From the NCBI GenBank assembly GCA_023663185.1, contig JAMPHY010000007.1, positions 62,001-126,000 of the forward strand: 64,000 bases of DNA. Direction: 5' to 3'. The notes under the pieces are model-generated. The model was not told where the DNA came from. It was given only the letters and a program-made list of their open reading frames with translations, and did not search any database. Below are positions 36,365-44,036 of the stretch, piece after piece. Within the stretch, counting starts at the first letter, position 1. Every line of letters starts with the position of its first letter. The translations under genes were made by a program, and so were the position numbers. This DNA comes from Clostridiales bacterium. GTDB taxonomy: Bacteria; Bacillota; Clostridia; Lachnospirales; Lachnospiraceae.

Positions 36365-36421
36365 AATTATAATCAGCCGCGAACGAAGATTTTTGTTGTT
36401 CGCGGCTGATTATAATTTTTA
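36363..36421. terminator. Hairpin repeat family 2, copy B: bidirectional terminator between convergent genes
   Basis: A perfect 22-bp stem (36363-36384 with 36398-36419), 13-nt T-rich loop, and T-runs on both sides. It overlaps the stop codon of the ATPase (36362-36364) and that of the converging HTH gene (36419-36421). The 3' arm is GTTCGCGGCTG, fully complementary, so no TTGACG promoter arises here. Confidence 0.9.
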
Positions 36422-36787
36422 TGATACATCGCTTTGCCCCATGTTATCTGTATGGGAATGTAATGATTCTTTTTTCTGTTTTTGCCTTATAAACGCTTTT
36501 CCCTGCTCTAAATATAATTCCTGCTGTTCTTCTGATAGGGAGCGGAAAATATGCAGGAGAATTTCTTCGTTATGAGTATGTCCGCCTTTTACCATATGAT
36601 TAAGTAGAAAATCTGTTGTCACCTGAAAATAATCCGCAATACAAACCAATGTAGCATAATCAGGTTCACGAATATTCTGAATATAATTTCCCATCGCAGA
36701 AGGGGAAAGAGTCAGCTCTTCTGCTAGTTGTTTCTGCGTCATACCATATTGTTCTAACAATTCTTTTATATTTTCGCCAAGCTTCAT
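36419..36787 (-). CDS. XRE-family HTH regulator divergent from the cytolysin-like operon
   Basis: 122 residues. Cro/C1-type HTH in the first ~65 residues (IKELLEQYGMTQKQLAEELTLSPSAMGNYIQNIREPDYATL), then a helical tail rich in Glu/Gln (LSEEQQELYLEQGKAF). It is divergent from the cytolysin-like gene. Between the two lies a near-perfect sigma-A promoter whose spacer holds the imperfect palindrome ACACGTTATGTGT (36912-36924). The likely role is repressor of that operon (inference). Confidence 0.85.
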   Translation of the reverse strand: MKLGENIKELLEQYGMTQKQLAEELTLSPSAMGNYIQNIREPDYATLVCIADYFQVTTDFLLNHMVKGGHTHNEEILLHIFRSLSEEQQELYLEQGKAFIRQKQKKESLHSHTDNMGQSDVS

Positions 36788-36903
36788 ATTCCACTATCCT
36801 CTTTCCCTATTAGTAACCGTTCATGTATGTTCCAGACAATGAACTGTTACATCTAATATTAACTAAGCAATTCCATATTCTGTTATTTTGAACACACTAT
36901 GAG

Positions 36904-36932
36904 TTGACAATACACGTTATGTGTTTTATAAT
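36904..36932 (+). promoter_or_regulatory. Consensus sigma-A promoter with internal palindrome, cytolysin-like operon
   Basis: TTGACA (36904-36909), 17 bp, TATAAT (36927-36932), perfect in both hexamers. The spacer contains ACACGTTATGTGT, a plausible XRE operator. Such a strong promoter is expected to need repression. Confidence 0.8.
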
Positions 36933-37012
36933 ATTTACTAAATTTCTTTATTTTTTAGAACAAAATAAAAATGTGCATAATCATGTAAGCTAAATTGAAA
37001 GGAGTACAAAAG

Positions 37013-38896
37013 ATGGATGCCAATATGAAAACCCTTGAGCAAAAACAAAATGTAGGCAATGAATCCGAAAACGGCAAGGAGCAGGAGTTGTTCTTAAAAA
37101 TCGAGGAATTAAACGACGCTTGGAATGAACTGAATATTAAAAGGCATAATTTGTATAATCAGAAAAATTCAATGGATAAACAGGCAGCAGCGCTGAATAG
37201 CGAAAAGATTAAACAGCAGACCAGACTCCGTAAATTGAAATCTTCAAAGGCGTTTGTTGTTTTTATGCTGTACTTTGTGGCTGTCATGATTGGCGGCGCT
37301 GTTTTGAAGTATGAAAATACAGATTATAGTGCTAATAAAAGCATGTTATCTTCCAGTCATAATGAGAAGATTAATGCTTTAGATAATTCCCGTGATAACA
37401 TGATACAGCAGATAAATGATTTGCAAGAGGATATAGCAAAGCGGGAAGAAGTTCTTGCACAACAAAAATTAGCTAATCAACAACTCTCTATAAAAGAGGA
37501 ACTCGCATCTCAAGGCGGACTTTCAGGTGTTACGGATACCGTTTTGACGGAAGAAAACCGCAAAGAACTGGATGCCTATATTGCGTCGCTTAATCGTTAT
37601 CCTACTAAGCGGATACAGCAAAAGAAAATTGATGATGTTTATTACTATGAAGTTGTACAAAAATATGATTTAGATAAATATAGGCTGAGTGATTCGGGTA
37701 ATCCCGTTATTTATCCGGGGGCTATAATTCGAGGAGACTCACTTATGCAGGGAAGCCCCGATTATTCTTTAGTATCACAGGAACGAACGCCGATAACACT
37801 TACTTGTAGTCGTGGCGGTTCAGTTCAACTGGAAGATGTCAACTATGGAACTGTAAAAGAAGCAGTTGCGCAGCTCTGGAATGATGCTATTCACGAATAT
37901 GCTGATAAATGGGAGTATGCGCTTCGTTATGTTAGAGATGAAGAAAGTCTGAATATGTCGCTTGGCATTGGGGTAAATGGTGTGGGCAGTGTCAATTTTG
38001 GCATAAGTCAGAAAGAAAGCACTTCTACAATGGCAATTATCTATACAGAAACCTTTTTCACTGTTGCAACAGAGCCATTAAGCAGTGCCACCAGCTACTT
38101 TCAATCCGGAAGTGACTTGGAATATTTGGGGAATTATGAACCTGCCTATGTCTCGTCGGTTGATTATGGAAGAATGATTATTGTACTGGTAACTGCTGAG
38201 ATGTCGGAATCAGAATTGAATGCGGGACTTAGTGCCACTGTTAAAGGTGTTGATATTGGTGTGGACATCGAAAATATCAAAAAGGAACTTAAAGGCACTT
38301 GCAAAATATGCAGCTATGGTGGAGATTCGGCTAAAACATTGCAGGTAGTCAGTGATGATGAGCGTAGCGGCGGACTGAAAGGCTGGTGGGATGATTTAAT
38401 AAATGGCAAAACAAGTGAAATCAGCGGTTATAATCAGATAATTACAGCGGATGATTCTTATACCAATCCGGTGCCGCTGTCGTATCGCTTGAACTATCTT
38501 TCCGACAACAGCAGCGTGCCTGCCGTGGCAATTATAAATGATAATATTATTTTAAAAGATACAGCGCGCCTCGTAACGATTACTTTGGAAGGAGATTTAG
38601 CGGGTACTTTTAAATTATCCGATTCTGCCGATGCGATTGGCTATGTGGTAGATACAGACCAGATACAAATTACCAAAAAGGGTGAAACGAGTGGGGAAAT
38701 ACAATTTGTATGGGATTCTTCCAATCCTAATCATTTAACGGGTACTTTTAATGGTACGCTGGTATCGCTTCCGTTGGAGGAGATACCGGAAGGGACTAAA
38801 AGCCGCGAACACGAATTTTATAGTGGTAGTGGATTTTTTAAGAAGTCTACATTTTTAAATATTCATATTTCAAGTGCCATATATGATATGCAATAA
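37013..38896 (+). CDS. Membrane-anchored cholesterol-dependent-cytolysin-like protein lacking the undecapeptide
   Basis: 627 residues from ATG 37013 (GAAAGGAG 8 nt upstream; TTG 36995 rejected). Cytoplasmic coiled coil (~25-75), Lys/Arg-rich stop, one membrane helix (~79-98), outer coiled coil (~115-165), then a region matching thiol-activated cytolysins from listeriolysin/perfringolysin in order: ELDAYIASLN (~185), YPGAII (~234), NYGTVKEAVAQLWND, the Gly-rich transmembrane-hairpin region (~312-335), IIYTETFFTVAT, AYVSSVDYGRMI (~378), the conserved di-Gly YGGDSAK (~435) and PLSYRLNYLSDN (~487). The C-terminal ~120 residues could be a reduced domain 4, but ECTGLAWEWWR is absent. No signal-peptide cleavage is expected. 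Toxicity to sterol membranes is unlikely; a surface-anchored pore or sensor role is inference. Confidence 0.75.
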   Translation: MDANMKTLEQKQNVGNESENGKEQELFLKIEELNDAWNELNIKRHNLYNQKNSMDKQAAALNSEKIKQQTRLRKLKSSKAFVVFMLYFVAVMIGGAVLKYENTDYSANKSMLSSSHNEKINALDNSRDNMIQQINDLQEDIAKREEVLAQQKLANQQLSIKEELASQGGLSGVTDTVLTEENRKELDAYIASLNRYPTKRIQQKKIDDVYYYEVVQKYDLDKYRLSDSGNPVIYPGAIIRGDSLMQGSPDYSLVSQERTPITLTCSRGGSVQLEDVNYGTVKEAVAQLWNDAIHEYADKWEYALRYVRDEESLNMSLGIGVNGVGSVNFGISQKESTSTMAIIYTETFFTVATEPLSSATSYFQSGSDLEYLGNYEPAYVSSVDYGRMIIVLVTAEMSESELNAGLSATVKGVDIGVDIENIKKELKGTCKICSYGGDSAKTLQVVSDDERSGGLKGWWDDLINGKTSEISGYNQIITADDSYTNPVPLSYRLNYLSDNSSVPAVAIINDNIILKDTARLVTITLEGDLAGTFKLSDSADAIGYVVDTDQIQITKKGETSGEIQFVWDSSNPNHLTGTFNGTLVSLPLEEIPEGTKSREHEFYSGSGFFKKSTFLNIHISSAIYDMQ

Positions 38897-38980
38897 ACAA
38901 TAGATATACGCAATAAATATAAGCAATGGTTACTTATATAACATAAAAGATAAAATAAATATACAAAAGGAGAAATTAAC

Positions 38981-39370
38981 ATGGAGACTATCAAATGCCC
39001 TGAATGTAACTGTAAAATCTCGGATAAAGCGTTATCATGCCCTAAGTGCGGCAGACCGCTCAGCATGGGCAGCGCATTTAACGATTTTCCACCACTGGAT
39101 GCCGGAATCTATACTTCAAATGAAGATATTTATGCTCAAAATATGGAAGAAAGTCTCAAGAGCCGTTTAGTAGCATTTTTGCTATGCTTTTTTCTGGGAT
39201 GTTTCGGCGCTCATAGATTTTATGTCGGAAAGACTAAAAGCGCTATACTGATGATAGTATTGTGTATTCTTGTTATTCCGAGTACGATATGGGCGTTTGT
39301 TGACTTTGTCATGATTATCTGCGGAACATTTACTGACAGCGAAGGACTTCCTCTCAAACGATGGGAATAA
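38981..39370 (+). CDS. Zinc-ribbon plus TM2-domain membrane protein
   Basis: 129 residues, AAAAGGAG 9 nt before ATG 38981. N-terminal zinc ribbon with two CxxC knuckles (CPECNCKI...SCPKCGRPL), an Asp/Asn/Pro linker, then a TM2 domain: two membrane helices joined through the GAHRFYVGKTKSA loop, with a third hydrophobic stretch (WAFVDFVMIICG). TM2 proteins are small accessory membrane proteins of unknown biochemistry. Second gene of the cytolysin-like operon (84-bp gap), so it may assist membrane assembly or sensing. Confidence 0.88.
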   Translation: METIKCPECNCKISDKALSCPKCGRPLSMGSAFNDFPPLDAGIYTSNEDIYAQNMEESLKSRLVAFLLCFFLGCFGAHRFYVGKTKSAILMIVLCILVIPSTIWAFVDFVMIICGTFTDSEGLPLKRWE

Positions 39371-39391
39371 TAAAACAGGACAGGTGATAAC

Positions 39392-39883
39392 ATGAAACTT
39401 TTTAAAAATAATAAAGAAAAAAAGCAAAATTCCAAAACACAAACCTCGTCATATGAAAATGGAAATTCTGCACCACTGAAAAAAAGCAACGAGGAAATTT
39501 ACAAAGAAAAAAGCCAGCAGTTAAAATATTGGCAGACAACATTTGAGAATGAGAAACAGATGCACGAACAACGAACTTTTCAACATAATGCTTATGTCGA
39601 GGGCATAAATAAAGAGTTGGCGCAGATTTCGGAACAGATGCAGGCAGTACGTGTGAAAGCTAAAAAGAGAATGATAGTATTTGGGATATTTTTTGTGATT
39701 TTGACAGTCGCAGTTGGTGGAGCAACCTATATGCTTAGAGATTATCACTCTCAAGAACTGGCGAAATATCAGCAGCAATTAGAAACTGAGCTGAGTGAAT
39801 ATACTAGCGAAATAGAAGTACAGAAACAGGATTTGCAACAGCAGATAGAAACTTTAACACAACAGTTGGACTCTTTACAATAA
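39392..39883 (+). CDS. Coiled-coil / single-TM / coiled-coil protein, third gene of the cytolysin-like operon
   Basis: 163 residues, start ATG 39392 with ACAGGTGA upstream. It has the same plan as the N-terminus of the cytolysin-like protein: basic N-terminus, a coiled coil (~35-85, EKSQQLKYWQTTFENEKQ), an Arg/Lys-rich edge (VRVKAKKRM), one membrane helix (~92-113) and an outer coiled coil to the end (KYQQQLETELSEYTSEIEVQ). Matching segments on both membrane faces suggest that it heteromerises with the cytolysin-like protein (inference). No known family. A strong terminator follows. Confidence 0.82.
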   Translation: MKLFKNNKEKKQNSKTQTSSYENGNSAPLKKSNEEIYKEKSQQLKYWQTTFENEKQMHEQRTFQHNAYVEGINKELAQISEQMQAVRVKAKKRMIVFGIFFVILTVAVGGATYMLRDYHSQELAKYQQQLETELSEYTSEIEVQKQDLQQQIETLTQQLDSLQ

Positions 39884-39910
39884 GATTTGGTATAACTAAT
39901 TTGTTATGAG

Positions 39911-39946
39911 AGACGATTTATCAGTAGTGGTGAGTCGTCTTTTTTG
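39911..39946 (+). terminator. Terminator of the cytolysin-like operon
   Basis: 13-bp stem with three G-U pairs, AGACGATTTATCA (39911-39923) with TGGTGAGTCGTCT (39928-39940), 4-nt loop GTAG, then TTTTTTG. Confidence 0.9.
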
Positions 39947-40071
39947 TCTCGAAAATTATGTAATAATCGTGACAAAATTGTTTACCATACAAGGCTGCAA
40001 TAAATCTTCTACCCATTTCCACATATTTTTTGTATAATAAAATTACAAGAATATTATCGGAGGTCATGATT

Positions 40072-42021
40072 ATGATATTTGGCACTTGCTACTACCCTGA
40101 ACATTGGGATAAGAACGAATGGAAAGACCACGCCAGACTTATGCACGAGGCGGGATTTAACACCGTGCGAATGGGAGATTTCGCGTGGGGCTGTGTTGAA
40201 AAAGAAGAAGGAAAATTTGATTTTTCACTTTTTGACGAAGCTATTACGATACTTGCAAACGAGGGCGTAAAAACTATCCTATGCACCCCTACCGCTGCGC
40301 CACCGAAATGGCTTGTCAATAAATATGATATTTTACAGCGCGACCGTTACGGACATAAGGAAAATTGGGGAACGAGGCGGGAAGGCTGCGCCAACAGCGA
40401 TGAGTACAGGAAAAGAAGCGTAATTATAGCAGAGAAAATGGCGGAACACTTTGCCGATAATGAAAATGTAATCGCATGGCAGATAGATAACGAGTTCGGC
40501 TGCCATGAGTCTACAAGATGTTATTGCGAGAACTGCCGCAAGGCTTTTTCAAAATGGCTTGAGAAGAAATACGGTACCATTGAAAATCTCAATAAATTGT
40601 GGGGCACGGTTTTCTGGAGTTTACAGTATTCATCATTTGACGATATAATTCTTCCCGTATATAATTCCTGCGAGCCTGAAAATGCTCACGGTTGGTCGCA
40701 TAATCCGTCGCTTGATTTGGAATACCGTCGTTTTGCATCTGACTCGTGGGTTGAATATCAAAGATTGCAGGTTGACGCTATTAAAAAATATACGGACAAG
40801 CCTGTGACGCATAATTTCATGGGGCATTTTTCTGATATCGACTATTATGACCTTGCGCACGATTTGGACTTTGTTGCATGGGATAATTATCCTGATAACC
40901 AATGGGGCGGTTCGGAATATGAATATGTGTCGATGGCGCACGAAAATATGCGGGGACTTAAGGATAAAAATTTCATTGTAGCCGAAGAACAGTCAGGTCC
41001 GTGCGGCTGGGATATTATGGGCGCGACGCCGGAACCGGGACAGCTTAGGCTATGGACATATCAGGCGCTGGCGCATGGCGGCGAGGGCATGGTTTACTTT
41101 CGTTTCAAAGTGCTTCCGTACGGAATGGAACAGTATTGGTATGGAGTGCTTGACCACGACGGAGTACCCCGCAGACGCTATTATGAGCTTCAGAAAACAG
41201 GCGCGGAACTTAAAAAGCTTGAACAATATATTGTCGGGGCAAAAAATAAATATGACGCGCTTGTCGTAAAAACTTATGACAATGTATGGGCGCACCAGAT
41301 AAAGCAGCACACACGGGATTTTGATTACAGGAATCTGTTGTACGCATACTATAAGGCGAACGCAGATTTGAACATAAATACTGCTGTATCTGTCGGCAAT
41401 TATGAGGACTATAAAGTGGTATATATGCCGGCGTATAATATCATTCATAATGATGAAATCGAAAAAGTAACCGAATATGTAGAAAACGGCGGCACGCTTG
41501 TAATAACATTTAGAAGCGGTACAAGGGATATTTATAATAATTTATTTACCACTACGCTTCCCTGCGCTTTTTCTAAGCTTACAGGAATTGAAGTTGAGGA
41601 ATTTAGCGCACTGAGAAAACCTGCGCATATAAGCGGAATTGTCGAGTCTGAGGCAAATATCTGGTGCGATATAATAAAGCCCATAACCGCTAAGACGCTG
41701 TGTACATATGCAGACCGCTATTTCAAGGATAAAGCCGCGATAACTGTAAACAACTTCGGCAAAGGCAAGGTTTATTATATCGGCTGTGATTTGGAAGCAG
41801 ACGCAATGGAAAAGCTGATACGACATATAAGTGAAAACGCGGGAATTGAAATAATTGACGCGCCGGACGGCGTTGAAATAGTACGCAGGGATAACTGCAC
41901 AATAATTCTCAATTACAATGACTATGCTGTGAAAACATCACTAAGCGGCATATCGCTAATTAGCGGAGCGGAATTTAACGGTGAAATTGAAGCATACGGG
42001 GTGGAATTTATAGCTGACTAA
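40072..42021 (+). CDS. GH42 beta-galactosidase, cytoplasmic
   Basis: 649 residues; ATG 40072 is 8 nt after GGAGG (ATG 40066 is only 2 nt away). The GH42 (beta/alpha)8 domain carries the acid/base Glu141 in WQIDNEFG and the nucleophile in IVAEEQSGP (Glu305 by alignment from memory). The family's zinc cysteines are Cys106, 150, 152 and 155 (CxCxxC). The trimerisation domain (~400-590) and a short C-terminal beta domain follow. No signal peptide, so it cleaves imported galactosides. It is alone, not in a lactose operon, and ends 15 bp before hairpin copy C. Confidence 0.93.
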   Translation: MIFGTCYYPEHWDKNEWKDHARLMHEAGFNTVRMGDFAWGCVEKEEGKFDFSLFDEAITILANEGVKTILCTPTAAPPKWLVNKYDILQRDRYGHKENWGTRREGCANSDEYRKRSVIIAEKMAEHFADNENVIAWQIDNEFGCHESTRCYCENCRKAFSKWLEKKYGTIENLNKLWGTVFWSLQYSSFDDIILPVYNSCEPENAHGWSHNPSLDLEYRRFASDSWVEYQRLQVDAIKKYTDKPVTHNFMGHFSDIDYYDLAHDLDFVAWDNYPDNQWGGSEYEYVSMAHENMRGLKDKNFIVAEEQSGPCGWDIMGATPEPGQLRLWTYQALAHGGEGMVYFRFKVLPYGMEQYWYGVLDHDGVPRRRYYELQKTGAELKKLEQYIVGAKNKYDALVVKTYDNVWAHQIKQHTRDFDYRNLLYAYYKANADLNINTAVSVGNYEDYKVVYMPAYNIIHNDEIEKVTEYVENGGTLVITFRSGTRDIYNNLFTTTLPCAFSKLTGIEVEEFSALRKPAHISGIVESEANIWCDIIKPITAKTLCTYADRYFKDKAAITVNNFGKGKVYYIGCDLEADAMEKLIRHISENAGIEIIDAPDGVEIVRRDNCTIILNYNDYAVKTSLSGISLISGAEFNGEIEAYGVEFIAD

Positions 42022-42035
42022 GGAATGTTGACACA

Positions 42036-42086
42036 ATTATCTTCAGCCGTGAACGAAGATTTTTGGCGTTGACGGCTGAAAATAAT
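42036..42086 (+). repeat. Hairpin repeat family 2, copy C
   Basis: ATTATCTTCAGCCGT (42036-42050) pairs with 42072-42086 with one C-A mismatch; then a G-G mismatch and an inner AACG/CGTT helix. As in copy A the 3' arm reads CGTTGACGGCTG. It lies between the galactosidase and the nucleotidyltransferase. Confidence 0.8.
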
Positions 42087-42097
42087 AATTCGATAAC
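42069..42097 (+). promoter_or_regulatory. Promoter formed by the 3' arm of hairpin copy C
   Basis: TTGACG (42069-42074), 17 bp, GATAAC (42092-42097). Same -35 and spacing as in copy A, weaker -10. The downstream gene starts at 42114 with its own ribosome binding site. Confidence 0.5.
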
Positions 42098-42113
42098 AAA
42101 GGGAGAATATCAG

Positions 42114-43133
42114 ATGGAATATTCTGAGGTGCTTAAGGGCAAAGAATATGATTTTATTGAAACAAATGAACATCTTGGGAAACATGTGATTCTTCTTGGA
42201 TTGGCAGGCAGCTATTCCTATGGAACCAATATTGAGAATAGTGATATTGACATAAGAGGAATAGCATTAAATCAGAAATCAGATTTAATCGGGCTTACAC
42301 AATTTGAACAGTATGTTGACGAGTATACAGATTCTGTTATTTATGCTTTTAATAAAATAATTACATTGCTGCTTAGTTGTAATCCGAATACAATAGAACT
42401 TCTTGGATTAAATTCAGAGCATTACCTTTATCTTAATGATATAGGGCATATGCTTTTGGACAATAGAAAATTGTTTTTGTCTAAGAGAGCAATTAATTCT
42501 TTTGGCGGATATGCGGACGCTCAGTTGCGTAGATTACAGAATGCGCTGGCAAGGGATTCTTTTCCGCAGAGTGAAAAAGAACAGCATATTTTTAATTCTG
42601 TAAAGAATGCAATGCGCGATTTTAATAATCACTATGAGAGTTTTGAGAGTGGCAGCATTGAAATTTTTATTGATAAGGCGGTAAATCCGGAGCTGGATAC
42701 AGAGATATTTGTAAATGCAAATATGACACATTATCCTCTTAGGGATTATTCTAGTATGTGGAATACAATGGCAAATGTCGTCAGAGATTATGAAAAGATT
42801 GGAAAACGTAACAAGAAGAAGGATAATCTTCATCTAAATAAACATGCTATGCACCTGATTAGACTTTTTATGATGGCGCTGGATATTTTAGAGAAAGGCG
42901 AAATTATTACCTATCGGGCAGCGGAGCATGATTTACTCATGGATATTCGGTTTGGAAAATATCAAAAGGCTAATGGAACATTTCATGAGAGCTTTTATGA
43001 GATGTTGGCTGATTATGAAAAAAGGTTATCTTATGCCGCAGAAAATACAGATTTGCCGGACGAGCCGGATATGAAAGCTGTACAGGAACTGGTAATGACG
43101 ATTAATGAAAGAGTGGTTCGTGATGAAATATGA
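42114..43133 (+). CDS. Predicted nucleotidyltransferase (DNA polymerase beta superfamily)
   Basis: 339 residues from ATG 42114, with AAAGGGAG upstream. The N-terminal nucleotidyltransferase core has GLAGSYSYGTNIENSDIDIRG, i.e. Gly-Ser followed by Asp-x-Asp, the metal-binding signature of the superfamily (COG3541-like). The rest is helical with basic patches (DYEKIGKRNKKKDNLHLNKHAMHL) that could bind nucleic acid. Substrate unknown; relatives include RNA-repair and antitoxin-type enzymes. The next small ORF overlaps its stop by 11 bp, so the two are coupled. Confidence 0.82.
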   Translation: MEYSEVLKGKEYDFIETNEHLGKHVILLGLAGSYSYGTNIENSDIDIRGIALNQKSDLIGLTQFEQYVDEYTDSVIYAFNKIITLLLSCNPNTIELLGLNSEHYLYLNDIGHMLLDNRKLFLSKRAINSFGGYADAQLRRLQNALARDSFPQSEKEQHIFNSVKNAMRDFNNHYESFESGSIEIFIDKAVNPELDTEIFVNANMTHYPLRDYSSMWNTMANVVRDYEKIGKRNKKKDNLHLNKHAMHLIRLFMMALDILEKGEIITYRAAEHDLLMDIRFGKYQKANGTFHESFYEMLADYEKRLSYAAENTDLPDEPDMKAVQELVMTINERVVRDEI

Positions 43134-43307
43134 GAATTTTGCAGGAGCCGTTAGCGACTTGATTCTTATGAAGATAAAAGAGATTGAGGTATTGAGAAAA
43201 AACTGAGATATTATAAAGAACTTTTAGAAACAATGGCAGATGACAGAAATCCTGATTGGGAGCCATTGGAACAAATGTTTATTAAATTAGTAGATGGAGA
43301 AAGCTAA
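43123..43307 (+). CDS. Small ORF split by an A_AAA_AAC -1 slippery site (frameshifted gene or programmed frameshift)
   Basis: ATG 43123 overlaps the nucleotidyltransferase stop. The zero frame gives 27 residues (MKYENFAGAVSDLILMK...) and ends at TGA 43204. The last sense codons form A AAA AAC (43197-43203), a canonical -1 slippery heptamer. The -1 frame from CTG 43203 continues for 34 codons (LRYYKELLETMADDRNPDW...) to TAA 43305-43307. The two parts read as one amphipathic ~61-residue protein. This may be real recoding, a homopolymer indel in the genome, or a sequencing error. Type CDS is given for the fused product. Confidence 0.5.
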
Positions 43308-43867
43308 AATATCTCCAACCACGCCACACTTTCTGAATTAACAGTTTCGCCTGTGGATTCGTCCAATGAAATTAATAAGAGACGGTCATGTTCCCCGTCT
43401 TGATTGCTGTCAAATTGAATTTGGACATACTTATTTCCTACATAGTAGGCAGTACCGCCGCCCTCAAGGATTTCAGAAAGCGCTTGTGCGGCGTCATTGG
43501 CAGACAAGATATCGGATAACTCGGATATAGATATTTCCGCTGTAATTCCATCTATCAATTCGCCAAGAGGTCCTTGAATGCGAATCGGCATATCGCTATC
43601 CGATAATACCGCACCTGCCATATCTTCGTCGTATTCGCCTTCATATATTACATAAAGTGAAGAATCAGGAATCTCCCCGATAAAGCGTTCAGCATGATAA
43701 AACTCGGCTTCATTTCCGGTCTTTTCCTTATATTCTGCATAAGGCAACGCCATATATTCTTCTGCTGTTTTGGATATGCTGATTGCAGTTTTCCCGTTTT
43801 CATTTTGCCCGCAGGCAGATAACAGGAGGCATATGCCTATCAGAGCCGGTATCAAATTTTTACGCAT
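43304..43867 (-). CDS. Lipoprotein of unknown function
   Basis: 187 residues from ATG 43867, with AAGGAGAG upstream (the frame to 43903 is an upstream extension). Signal peptide and lipobox LLLSACGQ predict lipid attachment at the Cys. The mature part is acidic (YEGEYDEDMAGAVLSDSD; FDSNQDGEHDRLLLISLDE, a calcium-loop-like DxNxDGExD). No family recognised. Monocistronic, converging with the slippery-site ORF. Confidence 0.8.
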   Translation of the reverse strand: MRKNLIPALIGICLLLSACGQNENGKTAISISKTAEEYMALPYAEYKEKTGNEAEFYHAERFIGEIPDSSLYVIYEGEYDEDMAGAVLSDSDMPIRIQGPLGELIDGITAEISISELSDILSANDAAQALSEILEGGGTAYYVGNKYVQIQFDSNQDGEHDRLLLISLDESTGETVNSESVAWLEIF

Positions 43868-43969
43868 TTTCTTCTCTCCTTGAATTGCCATTTTGTAAAT
43901 CATGAATATTATAGCGCAGAAAACATTAAAAAGGAAGTAGTTTTATGGTTTTAGATTGTGTAGTTTCTA

Positions 43970-44020
43970 TTGACAACCAAAACAATTAAATATATTATAA
44001 AGGTATCAACTGATACCTTT
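43970..44020 (+). promoter_or_regulatory. Promoter and perfect palindromic operator of the Panacea toxin-antitoxin pair
   Basis: TTGACA (43970-43975), 17 bp, TATTAT (43993-43998). Immediately after the -10, AAAGGTATCA (43999-44008) and TGATACCTTT (44011-44020) form a perfect inverted repeat with a 2-bp centre, covering the transcription start. This is expected for autorepression by the HTH antitoxin. Confidence 0.8.
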
Positions 44021-44036
44021 ATGAAGGAGAATTAAT

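Noticed and set aside
34851..36421. The hairpin-bracketed ATPase gene as an insertion sequence
   Set aside because: No transposase motif is present, the two hairpins are not terminal inverted repeats of each other in the usual sense, and each has a terminator or promoter role.
37013..38896. The cytolysin-like gene as a classical cholesterol-dependent toxin
   Set aside because: No cleavable signal peptide, a membrane anchor in its place, and no Trp-rich undecapeptide; the call was limited to cytolysin-like.
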